Origin: Paragorgia papillata
Lineage: Eukaryota > Cnidaria > Anthozoa > Scleralcyonacea > Coralliidae
Reading direction: 5' to 3'
NCBI GenBank assembly: GCA_035771165.1
Contig: JAWNZC010000232.1
Span: 2,532,001-2,596,000 of the forward strand
DNA length: 64,000 bases
Made by a program: the position numbers and the translations under genes. This document shows positions 46,661 to 55,390 of this stretch, in pieces. How positions within the stretch are numbered: the stretch's first letter is position 1; every line of letters starts with the position of its first letter. The notes under the pieces were generated by a model. It searched no databases and was not told the DNA's origin. It saw only the letters and a list, made by a program, of their open reading frames with translations.

Positions 46661-46781
46661 TCGTCCCGTGTTAATCACAACTCAATAACTTATTCACTGG
46701 CTCTGAAGTTGTAGACTCCGCAAAAAGCGTTCTTGTTTTACTTTCCTTCTTCCTCGGAAACCGTAATATTACAAAGTGATA

Positions 46782-46917
46782 TCATGGCATTTCGGTTGCT
46801 TAGTGATTAAATGTCCCTCAAGCCTCGGGAGGTTTAATAAAAGGCCCTCGGGACTTTTACTAAAGCTCTCTCAGCTTTCGGGAACATTTAATCACTAATC
46901 AACTTCAATGCCATGCT
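46782..46917. repeat. Hairpin: TTAGTGATTAAATGTCCC family
   Basis: TTAGTGATTAAATGTCCC at 46800 is mirrored by GGAACATTTAATCACTAA ending 46898; outside it lie ATCATGGCATT and AATGCCATGCT. The same arms occur at 48347-48498. Confidence 0.85.
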
Positions 46918-46929
46918 ATTACTTATAAT

Positions 46930-47030
46930 TATATACCGAGGATGGAGGCTTTATGCGAGATACATACCCTGAGAGGCCGTAGCCTCCGAGGGAATGTATC
47001 TGGCATAAAGCCGACATCCGAGGTATATAA
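46930..47030. repeat. Hairpin with TATATACCGAGGATGG arms
   Basis: TATATACCGAGGATGGAGGC with TTTATGCGAGATACAT is mirrored by ATGTATCTGGCATAAAGCC with GACATCCGAGGTATATA. Arms about 45 bp with few mismatches. Confidence 0.85.
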
Positions 47031-47504
47031 CTTACTTATTTATTGAGAGGTTTTCTAAATACATCATTTACCAAATGTGGCCATACATCGTGTGTGTAAA
47101 GGCTGACAATTTTTTGCGGTAACTATCTTTATTTTAAATGCAATCGCCATTTATACATATAAACCTTTTTCGGTGTAAATCATTACAAGCGCTTCACGCG
47201 ATCTTTTACGCAAAAGTAAGACATATTGTTTTGTTTTAAAAAACAATTGGATATGATCGGTTCAATGATTACCATTGATCTAATGCAAATTCACCTAATA
47301 GACTGTTATAAGATAGTTGTCTATAAAAACAACAACAGTGTTGACATGCGCATTGATTCAGTATTAGTTCCACATTTCATGTTCTAGGCAAACTGTAATA
47401 AATTATTGAGATAACAGACCAATTACACACTGAAAGTTTGCCTCTCGTTTAGGGCGCTGCCGCCACAAGCGGGTTCAGCGTAACCTACTCGATTGGGGGC
47501 GCTT

Positions 47505-48223
47505 AAAGGCAGATTTCCATTCCTCGCACGAAGCAACTCGCAGCTCGCTACGAGCACTCGCAAGCTCGCTGCGAGCATTTTAGCGCTCGTGGCAGATACA
47601 CTGCAAAACCTCCAATTCTTGTCAAGATAATTTTTCTTGTTTTGAGATTTTATTTCTTGTTTTAAGATATTTAATCTTGTTTTAAGACAAAATATCTTGT
47701 CAAGAAACCGCAGTAAGATTATTATCTTGCAAACGGGACAAGAAAATCTTAAAACAAGTATTTTTTTCTTAAAACAAGTTTTTGGGAATTTGCAGTGTAG
47801 TTGGAAATTTTGAACTATTTTTTACTCGCGGCAAGTACTCGCAGTAAATAAACCAATCAAAACAAATTATGTCAACATTTCAAACTCGTTAGTAATTCAT
47901 GAGGAAAACTGCCCAAAATAAATAATTACCGTGTCATGATGGTTAATTTCAATGGATATTGAAGGAAGAAATTACATAAATTAATCGAACTTTCATCTCG
48001 ATTTTCTCTTAAAATACCGATTTGTTTGAGATGCTATTTTATAACTCTCAGAAGAGTGCTTCATCGGGATATAGCCAAACACCTCGAAGTTTGTTAAAAA
48101 AAACTCGGCTATCGCTTCATCAGCCGCGAGTTATCGCAACGAGCTGCATGTGGTTGGAATTCAGTGGAAACCGTGCGACTACTCGCAGCGAACTACGAGT
48201 TGCTTCGTGCGAGATCCGCCTTT
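47505..48223. mobile_element. MITE with AAAGGC(A/G)GAT ends
   Basis: The left AAAGGCAGATTTCC, then TCGCACGAAGCAACTCGCAG and CTCGCTACGAG, is mirrored at the right by CGAACTACGAGTTGCTTCGT, GCGAGATCCGCCTTT. It carries another MITE (47599-47797). Coding frames near its right end are by-products. Confidence 0.75.
47599..47797. mobile_element. 199-bp nested MITE, TA duplication
   Basis: CACTGCAAA at the left and TTTGCAGTG at the right, with TA outside both ends (47597-47598, 47798-47799). The interior is full of TTCTTGTTTTAAGAT-type segments and their reverse complements, a widespread invertebrate MITE pattern. Confidence 0.85.
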
Positions 48224-48346
48224 ATGCAAGGTCCCGTTGCATTGGGCAATGATATTGCTCATCGCAAATTCACGGGATGTATCTGTATACTGGTAAGAGG
48301 TATATATACAGATATATACCTCTTCAAGAGGTATATATTTATAAGT

Positions 48347-48498
48347 AATACCATGATATGAGGGAAATTAGTGATTAAATGTCCCCGAAGCCGAGGGAGG
48401 TTTGTGGAATTCCCGAGGGCGAAGCCCGAGGGAATTCCACAAACCTCCCGAGGGTGAGGGACATTTAATCACTAATTTCCCGATATATCATGGTATTA
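48347..48498. repeat. Hairpin upstream of the Crypton-derived ORF
   Basis: Arms of about 70 bp: TAATACCATGATATGAGGGA and AAATTAGTGATTAAATGTCC mirrored by GGACATTTAATCACTAATTT and CCCGATATATCATGGTATTA. The GC-rich centre is also symmetrical (GGAATTCCCGAGGGC/GCCCGAGGGAATTCC). Confidence 0.92.
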
Positions 48499-48644
48499 GT
48501 TTGTAATACCATGATTAATGAGGAAATAGCATTTGAATTGTAAGGACTCGCTTGGGAATAAAGCCATCAAAAATTGATGAATACATGTGTATAAATATGA
48601 GGCACATTGGATATCGATTCAAAGTGAGTAAGGCAGGCGAGATC

Positions 48645-49058
48645 ATGGCAGAGAACCGTTTTGCATTTGTCACAGAAAAGGATGTTCAGAATGTCCGAGG
48701 AAATAGAACACCTCTGAATACTAAAAAACACACCATGTGGAGCAGAAACGTTTATAGACAGTGGGCAGAAGCGAGGAATAAGGAGTTCAATGAGTTTGTT
48801 GCAGAGGATGAAGAATTCAGACGTGTACCAGATTTGGATTGTCTAACCATAAGGGACATAAACTACTGGCTGAGAAGATTTGCCGTGGAAGTAAGGAAGA
48901 AAGATCGAGGTGAATACCGTCATGAAGTGTTATACAGTCTGTTCTGTGGTCTTATTCGAACTGTGGAGTCGCTTCATCCAAACAAGAATTTGTTTCGCTC
49001 GTCGGAGTTTAAACCTCTACAACAAGCTCTTGATGGAAAATTGTGTACTATATCTTAA
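48645..49058 (+). CDS. Crypton-derived QRICH1/ZMYM-like N-terminal domain protein
   Basis: A 137-residue protein: MAENRFAFVTEKDVQNVRGN, then NTKKHTMWSRNVYRQWAEAR, and later INYWLRRFAVEVRKKDRGEY, HEVLYSLFCGLIR and the LQQALDGK segment. Order and wording (F..VTE.D......NTKK...W....F..W...R......L...WL..F..EVR..DG..Y....LY....GL.R) match the N-terminal part of the Crypton transposase-derived family (KIAA1958, QRICH1, ZMYM2-4 type). The C-terminal DUF3504/tyrosine-recombinase region is missing: the frame stops at 49058 and AATAAA follows at 49072. An upstream in-frame start at 48552 would add 31 residues; I prefer 48645 since similarity begins there. It may be a truncated, domesticated or non-autonomous copy, or the first exon of a longer gene. 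Confidence 0.75.
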   Translation: MAENRFAFVTEKDVQNVRGNRTPLNTKKHTMWSRNVYRQWAEARNKEFNEFVAEDEEFRRVPDLDCLTIRDINYWLRRFAVEVRKKDRGEYRHEVLYSLFCGLIRTVESLHPNKNLFRSSEFKPLQQALDGKLCTIS

Positions 49059-49069
49059 CTTAAACATGT

Positions 49070-49095
49070 ATAATAAAGTCATTATTTTGTTGTGT
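49070..49095 (+). terminator. Possible polyadenylation signal
   Basis: AATAAA at 49072-49077, 14 bp after the stop codon of the Crypton-derived frame, just before the downstream hairpin. Confidence 0.4.
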
Positions 49096-49099
49096 GAGA

Positions 49100-49227
49100 C
49101 GTTTATTTGTTTGGAAACTACTCATGCATACAAATTAGGGAAAATTTCTAATTTTTCCCCGTTTTGGAGGAAAAATTAGAAATTTTCCCTAATTTGTATG
49201 CATGAGTAGTTTTCAAACAAATAAACG
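49100..49227. repeat. Near-perfect hairpin downstream of the Crypton-derived ORF
   Basis: Arms of about 62 bp: CGTTTATTTGTTTGGAAACT, ACTCATGCATACAAATTAGG and AAATTTCTAATTTTTCCCCG, mirrored with very few changes after a TTTT/GGAGG loop of about 4 bp. This is young or conserved; a transcript would form a long double-stranded stem. Confidence 0.92.
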
Positions 49228-49524
49228 TGGGGAATTTAGCGATTAAATTTCCCTAAGAGAACAAAAGAATCCGAGTCGATCATGGTATTACTGTATATAT
49301 ACCTCTTACCAGGTAATTATCATAGATACATCCCAACAAAAAACGAAGGAAACCGACTCAACTATTAAATAATTATAAAAACATAACATTAGACATAATG
49401 TTGAATAACATTTATTTAAGATAATATGTGTTTACATTGTCGGTAATACAAATACCGGGCATGAAATTACACATTCAGAGTTATTTCATGTGGTGGTTCT
49501 AAATAAAATTTTGTTTTACATAAT

Positions 49525-49954
49525 TTACAAAGTCTCTCCATGAACATGAGAACATCTAGGGCAACTGCTTAGATAATTAAGGCAAGCTACGTCCTGGCAA
49601 TTATTCCATGTAGTCATCTGGTCCGTTGATTCAGCATGAATATTGTCGTCGTCCCCAGATATCTCGCTTTCTGGTTGATCTTCTGTGACAGAGCTTTCGC
49701 TTTCTTATTCATGTTCCGCAATAAAGTTTTTACTATGTTACATTTTCAGAGTCTTTCTTTTCTTTGCGTGTTGATACCAATGGCAGAAATATTTTTAGTG
49801 TGGCTTTTTTATTTAATTTCGCGCTACGGAAACATACCATTTTCTGTGGCAGCCATCTTGGTACTCCAAATTCGTCATCTTCCATGGCTTCATTTTTGGA
49901 GCCGGATGAACAATACTTGCCAATCCAGTTATATAGAGATAAGTGCTTTTTTGG
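49525..49954 (-). CDS. Candidate spliced gene, two exons, unknown
   Basis: An upstream exon at 49954-49838 lies between a GGGTAG acceptor and an AAAATG|GTATGT donor and encodes YNWIGKYCSSGSKNEAMEDD followed by EFGVPRWLPQKM. A downstream frame, about 49704-49525, encodes an acidic segment (SSVTEDQPESEISGDDDN), then CQDVACLNYLSSCPRCSHVH, and stops at 49525. The cysteine spacing could bind zinc. The acceptor of the second exon is weak. No family assigned. Confidence 0.4.
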
Positions 49955-49959
49955 CTACC

Positions 49960-51084
49960 CGTCTCCCTTACGCTCAATTTCGTGATCACGAGCTGCTACA
50001 AACAACCTCAAAATTTTTCAACTTCAAAATGTGCATTCCGGTACCCTCTCCCAAATTTTGCCTGTTGGCGACTAAACCGTATAGTCGAGAGTGTAAAGTG
50101 GTAGCCAAGCAAAGCGAAGAGGTGGTAATTAAACTACCGAGATTAGTTTTGACAATGAAAGTTTTGACGTTTTGAGCCGAGCCCTTCATCATGGTAAAAT
50201 GTGAGATAAAGGGTTCTGCTCAAAATGTCAGTATTTTGTTATTATAACTATTCTCGGCAGTTTACCACCTTCTCACTTTGCTCTAAACTGTAGAGTCACT
50301 AGTCAGTGACCAGGTTCACTGCCAGAGTTAACTGGGCTGAAAATTAATGTTTAAATAAGTGAAAATTAAGTATATTTAGTAAAAACATTGTCAATGGAGA
50401 TATGGTCTGGAAACTCAGCTAAAGTCTTTGTTCTATATTTTTGTTCGCTTTATGCATTTCTGTGCACGGTGCACGGTCATTGAACACATTGTATTTTAGT
50501 ATAATGAACGAATTGTCCAATAGCAACGTTTCAGTTCAATCACTCAACCGTCCTATTTAAATATTAATAAACCTAAAACAAAAGATGTGCACGGTGTAAG
50601 GTACGGTTCAACATAAAATCACAGCTCATTATAGGCGCTTTGAAGTTTGCCGAGTTTCCAGACCATATCTCGATTGACTATGGTAAAACGCACAATACGA
50701 CGGCAAATGTTGTTTGACTAATTAATCGATTATTTCATTTATATTACTGCTATGTCCCGGTTTTTTTCCAACCTCATTAGATACATTAGTCTTAACAACA
50801 ATCGCATATATTTGTAGCACAACATCTGTGTAAACGTTTTTAGACATGGCAAATAAAGCACACTCACATAAAACAAAATTAACATTTCATTCCAAAATTT
50901 ACCTTTTGGACGAATTGAAGCTTGCTTTGCTTTCAAAATATTATTATGTGAGCCTATTATGCATGGCTCTATACAACTCAATGGGGACAGCCATATTTCG
51001 CTTTGAGTATAAAATACTCAAACAATATAAAGAATAATATAACTTTTTAAATAAACCAGTAATTTATTGGCACAATTTATCGGC
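49960..51084. other. No recognised gene
   Basis: Contains a degenerate inverted pair GAGATATGGTCTGGAAACTC (50398) and GAGTTTCCAGACCATATCTC (50653), exactly complementary over 20 bp, which probably marks a MITE of about 275 bp at 50398-50672. Otherwise nothing supported. Confidence 0.6.
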
Positions 51085-51255
51085 AAAGTGGCACAACGGC
51101 TTGCTAAAATAAATTATACATAGCAGTGACACAACGGCTTGCTAAAAATAGATTAAATAGCAGTGGCATGCACAACGGCTTGCTAAAATAGATTAAATAG
51201 CAGTGGTACAACGGCTTGTTAAAATAAATGATATAGCAGTGGCACAACGGCTTTC
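51085..51255. repeat. Minisatellite, about 37-bp unit, 5 copies
   Basis: Unit GGCACAACGGCTTGCTAAAA plus TAGATTAAATAGCAGT, five copies with small changes, directly left of the next MITE. Confidence 0.9.
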
Positions 51256-51259
51256 TAAA

Positions 51260-52222
51260 GGCCTGGCCAAACGCTTTCAATATTTCATTCAACATCGTTC
51301 AACATTGTTGAATTCAACATGTTGAAAGCGTTTGGCCACCCCTGTTGAATGATGTTGAACGTTGTTGAATGGTGTTGAATGATGTTGAACATAGGCGGCG
51401 GAAGATAGGTACCGGTTTGGTTGGGGGGGCTGAACTTCGAGCGCCGAAGGCGCAAGAAACCCCTAGGGGGTCCGGGGGCATGCCCCCCGGAAAATTTTGA
51501 AATCTAGAGTCTCTGAAATGGCATTTCCTGCGTTTTGGGGGAACATTTTACAGAATCCTAAACGTTATAAAACCTTTACCGCCCACAACAATTTTTTCAT
51601 TATTCTTCATTTTTTTCGGCCTTCCTTAATTCTTGGCATTTCGATATGGCTCATTCATAATACTTCTGGTCAGCAATCATCAAATGCTAATACGTGGAGT
51701 ACTTCATGAAATGAGTTTTGAGCTATCACACGGTACGATTTTCACCAGGATTGTCACCCTGCAGTGATATAGAATTTTCAAAATGCTGTATATCAAAGAT
51801 GTATAAATATTCAACGTATAATAACCGCTACCTTCGGCGCAAAGGCAGGGGGGCTCAGCCCCCCTTTTTTCCCACTTTTACAAAGTTGGAGGGGCTTTAG
51901 CCCCCCTAGCCCCCCCGGTTCCGCCGCCTATGATGTTGAACGAAATTTGAACATGTTCAAATTTTCGTTCAACACGCGTTCAACATTTCTATTGTTCTCA
52001 AAATGTTGAAAGGTGTTGAACGCATTTGGCCACATTTCATTCAACTTTGTTGAACGGATACATGCGCCATGCGGGATATTGTCGATTCCAGCTTTTGTGG
52101 TAGCCCGCGTTCAATTAATTGTCATTCATGAATGTTGAACGATGTTCAATTCATTTGGCCACTCGTGCTTTCAACATCGTTCAACAATGTTGAATGCGAT
52201 GTTGAAAGCGTTTGGCCAGGCC
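51260..52222. mobile_element. MITE made of GTTGAA repeats, GGCCTGGCCAAACGC ends
   Basis: GGCCTGGCCAAACGCTTTCAA at the left and its reverse complement ending at 52222. The arms are packed with AACATCGTTCAACATTGTTG-type repeats in both orientations, so each arm is itself palindromic. It hosts another element at 51394-51928. Confidence 0.88.
51394..51928. mobile_element. Nested element with GGCGGCGGAA ends, TA duplication
   Basis: TA|GGCGGCGGAA at the left, TTCCGCCGCC|TA at the right, then (G)n-rich AGCCCCCCT/AGGGGGGCT tracts. It includes the CTAGGGGGTCCGGGGG plus GAAAATTTTGAAATCTAGAG module that also occurs at 55.4, 58.5, 61.9 and 63.0 kb. Confidence 0.8.
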
Positions 52223-52228
52223 ATAAGA

Positions 52229-52893
52229 CTGCGTTCAAACGAGTCCGGTATAGAAAATAAACGGTAAAATGTGGTTACGTTCACACGAGTCCTTCATATA
52301 TTAACGACGCTTTGAAGGTGTTCACACGACTCCGGAACCCTTCTGGTGTACACCCGGTATTTCAATGCTGTGCACTATTTAAATAGTCATATCTCGTCAA
52401 AATTAATGGAAACGAGGAGCAATTCAAAGAATATTATCCCACGAAAGTGTATAAGGCATTCTAAGTTTACAATTTTAGTCTTTCTGTTAGGAACTCTTCT
52501 GCGTATTGACTTAATCTTCCCCTATTTCACTGGCTAGTCATTGTTGTAATAATGTTATAATTGTTCAAACAGCAGCACAAGTTCTTAGCAGAAGCTTTCC
52601 GAAGTCGAGAAGACAAATAAACTTTTTCGTTGTTGACAAATACGCCAACCGTTTGGTTAGGAGCAGAAAATTGAGAAACTGGGTACTAAAGCGGAGCGAA
52701 AAAAGTGCCGCATCTTATGTTTACACGACACCACCAAGGGTTCCGTTTTCATCTCGCTCCGTCTTCGTCTTCGTTTTCAAAAAGCTCCGGTTAGAGCACC
52801 GTTTTCACACAATTTCGATCCGGTGCCGTGTGAACGCAGGCTTTTTGTGACTTTTTTGCGCCCTTTTCAACTCGCTCCGGACTCGTGTGAACG
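52229..52893. mobile_element. MITE with CTGCGTTCAAACGAGTCCGG ends
   Basis: Left CTGCGTTCAAACGAGTCCGG; right CCGGACTCGTGTGAACGAG. GTGTGAACGC and GTTCACACGA recur inside in both orientations. Non-coding. Confidence 0.75.
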
Positions 52894-53537
52894 AGTAAAA
52901 TAGATTATAGCGGTAGCAAAATGTTGACAAAATCATAAAATTAAAATACTTCCCGTGGCACAAACCACGGTATAAATAGAAAGAAATCGTTGACTTACTT
53001 AATAACTTGAACTTTCGTTTATTTTTCGTAATTTCACACACCACTAGGTACACACAACAAGTCGTTCACTAACTTGAAGCATCAATGACTAAAAAGCTGC
53101 ACGGGCAAAAAATACAAACTTCGGCGAACTGTTAAGTTCTTCGGTTCTCGCATGTTCGCAGACGCTCGGCGAACTTTCGTCTACATTTCGTAAGTTCTTC
53201 GGTTCTGACGTAATTGTAGAGAAACCCTCAATCAACCGGAGAATCAATAACAGCTGATAGCATAGTGCCGAGAGACCTTGAAGGTCAGTAGAAACAAAAA
53301 TGTTGTATTTAATTATTTTTTTTTGCTGTAAATGCATTATTATATAATATAAATTCGGAATACAATTTGACTTGCTTAATTTCCTGATTTCAATTTTAGT
53401 AATAACAGGTCTTTACCGGTTTGCAAAGATCACTCAGGAACCAATCAGATTGCAAAAAAATCGCCTTAGATATTGCATTATCGTATTTGCAGTAATTTCG
53501 TATCTGAATTTAGCTGAACAATTTGCAATTGATTTAC
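52894..53537. other. Intron or flank of the SRCR gene
   Basis: No element ends or coding frames that I can support. Contains a CTTCGGTTCTCGCATG / CTTCGGTTCTGACGTA small direct repeat at about 53139 and 53193. Confidence 0.45.
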
Positions 53538-53861
53538 CTGATCTATTATTACATAGGACACCGGCATCTTTTGAGTGGCTACAATCGTTTATACCCCATC
53601 CATCATGACGACAGTTTGCCAAGTGGTGCTCATTTCCTGAACAATCAACGTCAGCTAGCCATATTTGTCCCCTACCATCGGGAACATCAGGACCTTGAAG
53701 AGCGGTACTAGCTCCTGGAAAGCCAAGTTGTCGACAAATCACTTGAGCATCGCTAAAGTCCCAGTTATCATCACAAACCGTTCCCCATCTCCCTTGGTAA
53801 AATATTTCAACACGTCCAGTAACAGATGTGTTAAATGGTCCTTGTAAGCGGATTGGAATAC
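53538..53861 (-). CDS. SRCR-domain exon (5'-most of three)
   Basis: 324-bp exon, acceptor CCATAG|GTATTCC and donor TCAG|GTAAATC, phase 1-1. It encodes one SRCR domain: GRVEIFYQGRWGTVCDDNWD, AQVICRQLGFPG, DVPDGRGQIWL, VDCSGNEHHLANC, GWGINDC and GVLCNN. All the usual cysteines are visible. The ending AGATCAG plus GT of a following exon would make a glycine, as in the other two exons. With 26 kb to the next SRCR exon, either an intron has grown by transposon insertion or these are separate paralogous genes. Confidence 0.9.
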
Positions 53862-54097
53862 CTATGGAAAATAGCGATAAATTTAATAATGAAATATTAA
53901 AAAAATAAAAGCTAGTGCAATTTTAATAATTAATTCATAAGTTATGATTATGTTTGGTACTACCAAAAAACATGAGCTCCCTTTATTAAAATAAGTTTGC
54001 TGAACAATAAATAACAGAAATTTGTTACTCCATTATTGGCTCATTATGGTAGCTAACATCATCCTGGATTTTTAAAGCTGATAACCTTTTATTTTTA

Positions 54098-54596
54098 ATG
54101 AAAAGACAAACGTTCTCTGACCAAATATTTAAATTTAATTCGAGCTTTCGGCTGCCAGACTGCAGCCTTCAACAGGATAAAAAAAATTAAAAATAAAAAC
54201 ATATATGCATACAAATATTGCGGAACGCCTAGTAATCTGATACAATGTTATTAACCTAATGAGTTATTTTATTTAGCATAATGCTATACTGTTCGGTTAA
54301 TGGTGTTGAGTTATTGTCCGATTCGCGAATCAATGCCGTGTGCCAAGACTCTAGTGTTTTCCTTGTCCGAATCGGACAATAACTCAAAACCATTACCCGA
54401 ACAGTATAGCATTATACTAAATAAAATAACTCATTAGGTTAATAACATTGTATCAGATTACTAGGCGTTCCACAATATTTGTATGTATATATGGTTTTAT
54501 ATTTCATTTTTATTATCGTGTTGAAGGCTGCAATCTGGCACCCGAAAGCTCGAATTAAATTTAAATATTTGGTCAGAGAACGTCTGTCTTTTCATT
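54098..54596. repeat. Long inverted repeat, arms about 230 bp, Penelope-like end
   Basis: Left arm 54098-54326 and right arm 54367-54596 are reverse complements with about 5-8% mismatch by eye, around a loop of about 40 bp. Each arm holds, outward, a GGCTGCAG...TGGCA(G/C)CCGAAAGCTCG segment and a GGTCAGAGAACGTCTGTCTT end. This arrangement is like inverted terminal parts of a Penelope-type element. Confidence 0.9.
54528..54552 (+). ncRNA. Degenerate hammerhead-like core in the right arm
   Basis: GTGTTGAAGGCTGC and then GGCACCCGAAAG follow the order CUGANGA - stem II - GAAA of a hammerhead ribozyme, but the first element is changed in two places. The left arm, read on the minus strand (54177-54141), has CTGTTGA - GGCTGC AGTCTG GCAGCC - GAAA with a perfect six-pair stem II and only one change in the core. 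Self-cleavage is unlikely but the ancestry is plausible. Confidence 0.4.
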
Positions 54597-54599
54597 ATG

Positions 54600-55390
54600 T
54601 ATAATCCTGGCCGCGCTTCGTCAATGTTTTCTTTTATTTTTAATTTTAAATTATCTTGTGTTGCAGTGTTGTTTTAAAAGGGAAAAAATAAAAAAATTAA
54701 TTTACCATGTACTGCCATCAAAACAGGTTGTATGTTGGTCCAATCCTGTAAGTAGGGTTTATTTTGGAGGAAAGATGACATGGGTCGTTGAAACCCTGTG
54801 TTTTTTAGTTGAGTACATTTTTTTTAAATGTGTGTTCTTGTGGTATTGAATTAGTATGGGAGATGGGGATGGTTTTTTAGTTAAGCATAGTATCCTGATA
54901 AAATAAAAAATGCAGAGGGGAGGGGGAATTTTTCTAATAGAAGCTGAACTGCAGAGCAAGGGGTTGTTGGTTCCAGTTATGCTCATTTTCGTTAATTATT
55001 TTTGTTTTAAAAATATTTTCGGATATTTAACTGGTAGTTATCAAAGGCCTCGGTTAACTTAGTGCTATACCCTGTATACAACAACACGTCAACCATGAGA
55101 GTAAAAGATAACAGAAGAAAGAAACAGGTGACTTAGTATGAGGAAAACCCGGCTGCTGAAGTAGAAGGAAGCCGAAAAACAGACATTTGTGGAATCTAGC
55201 TGTCCGATTTTCGCCCATGAAGGTCATGAATCATCAGCTTCCAAGCATGATTGGGAGGCATGTTTCTAGATCACTAGTAAGCTTTGAAACGACATGCCTG
55301 CTTTTAAAATAAAAGATTGACCAGGAGACGATTGGTTTACGTGATAGATAGCCGAAAAGAGGCGAAAAAGTCAAAACATTTTGCACCGAA
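54600..55390. other. No recognised gene
   Basis: AT-rich with A-rich tracts. The two overlapping short frames near 54660-54985 lack any recognisable content. Confidence 0.5.

Larger units (their letters stand above)
39057..46670. mobile_element. Candidate 7.6-kb CACTA-like element with subterminal GCAAATTTG arrays
   Basis: The left end CACGGGACGAAAAAATTGAT, followed by TTGCACATTTGCAAATTT, is mirrored at the right end, reading inward from 46670 CACGGGACGAAAAAATGAAA and then TTTGCACATTTGCAAAT. TTA flanks both ends (39054-39056, 46671-46673). About 300 bp inside the left end and, on the right side, two stretches near 45525-45640 and 46300-46650 are dense in GCAAATTTG/TTTGCAAAG motifs. A 3-bp duplication, CAC- ends and subterminal repeats are CACTA (EnSpm)-type features. 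No transposase recognised. It could instead be two smaller copies of one MITE framing unrelated DNA. Confidence 0.6.

Noticed and set aside
49636..50175. 179-codon plus-strand frame
   Set aside because: Hydrophobic and antisense to a better-supported spliced candidate; no start context or domain.
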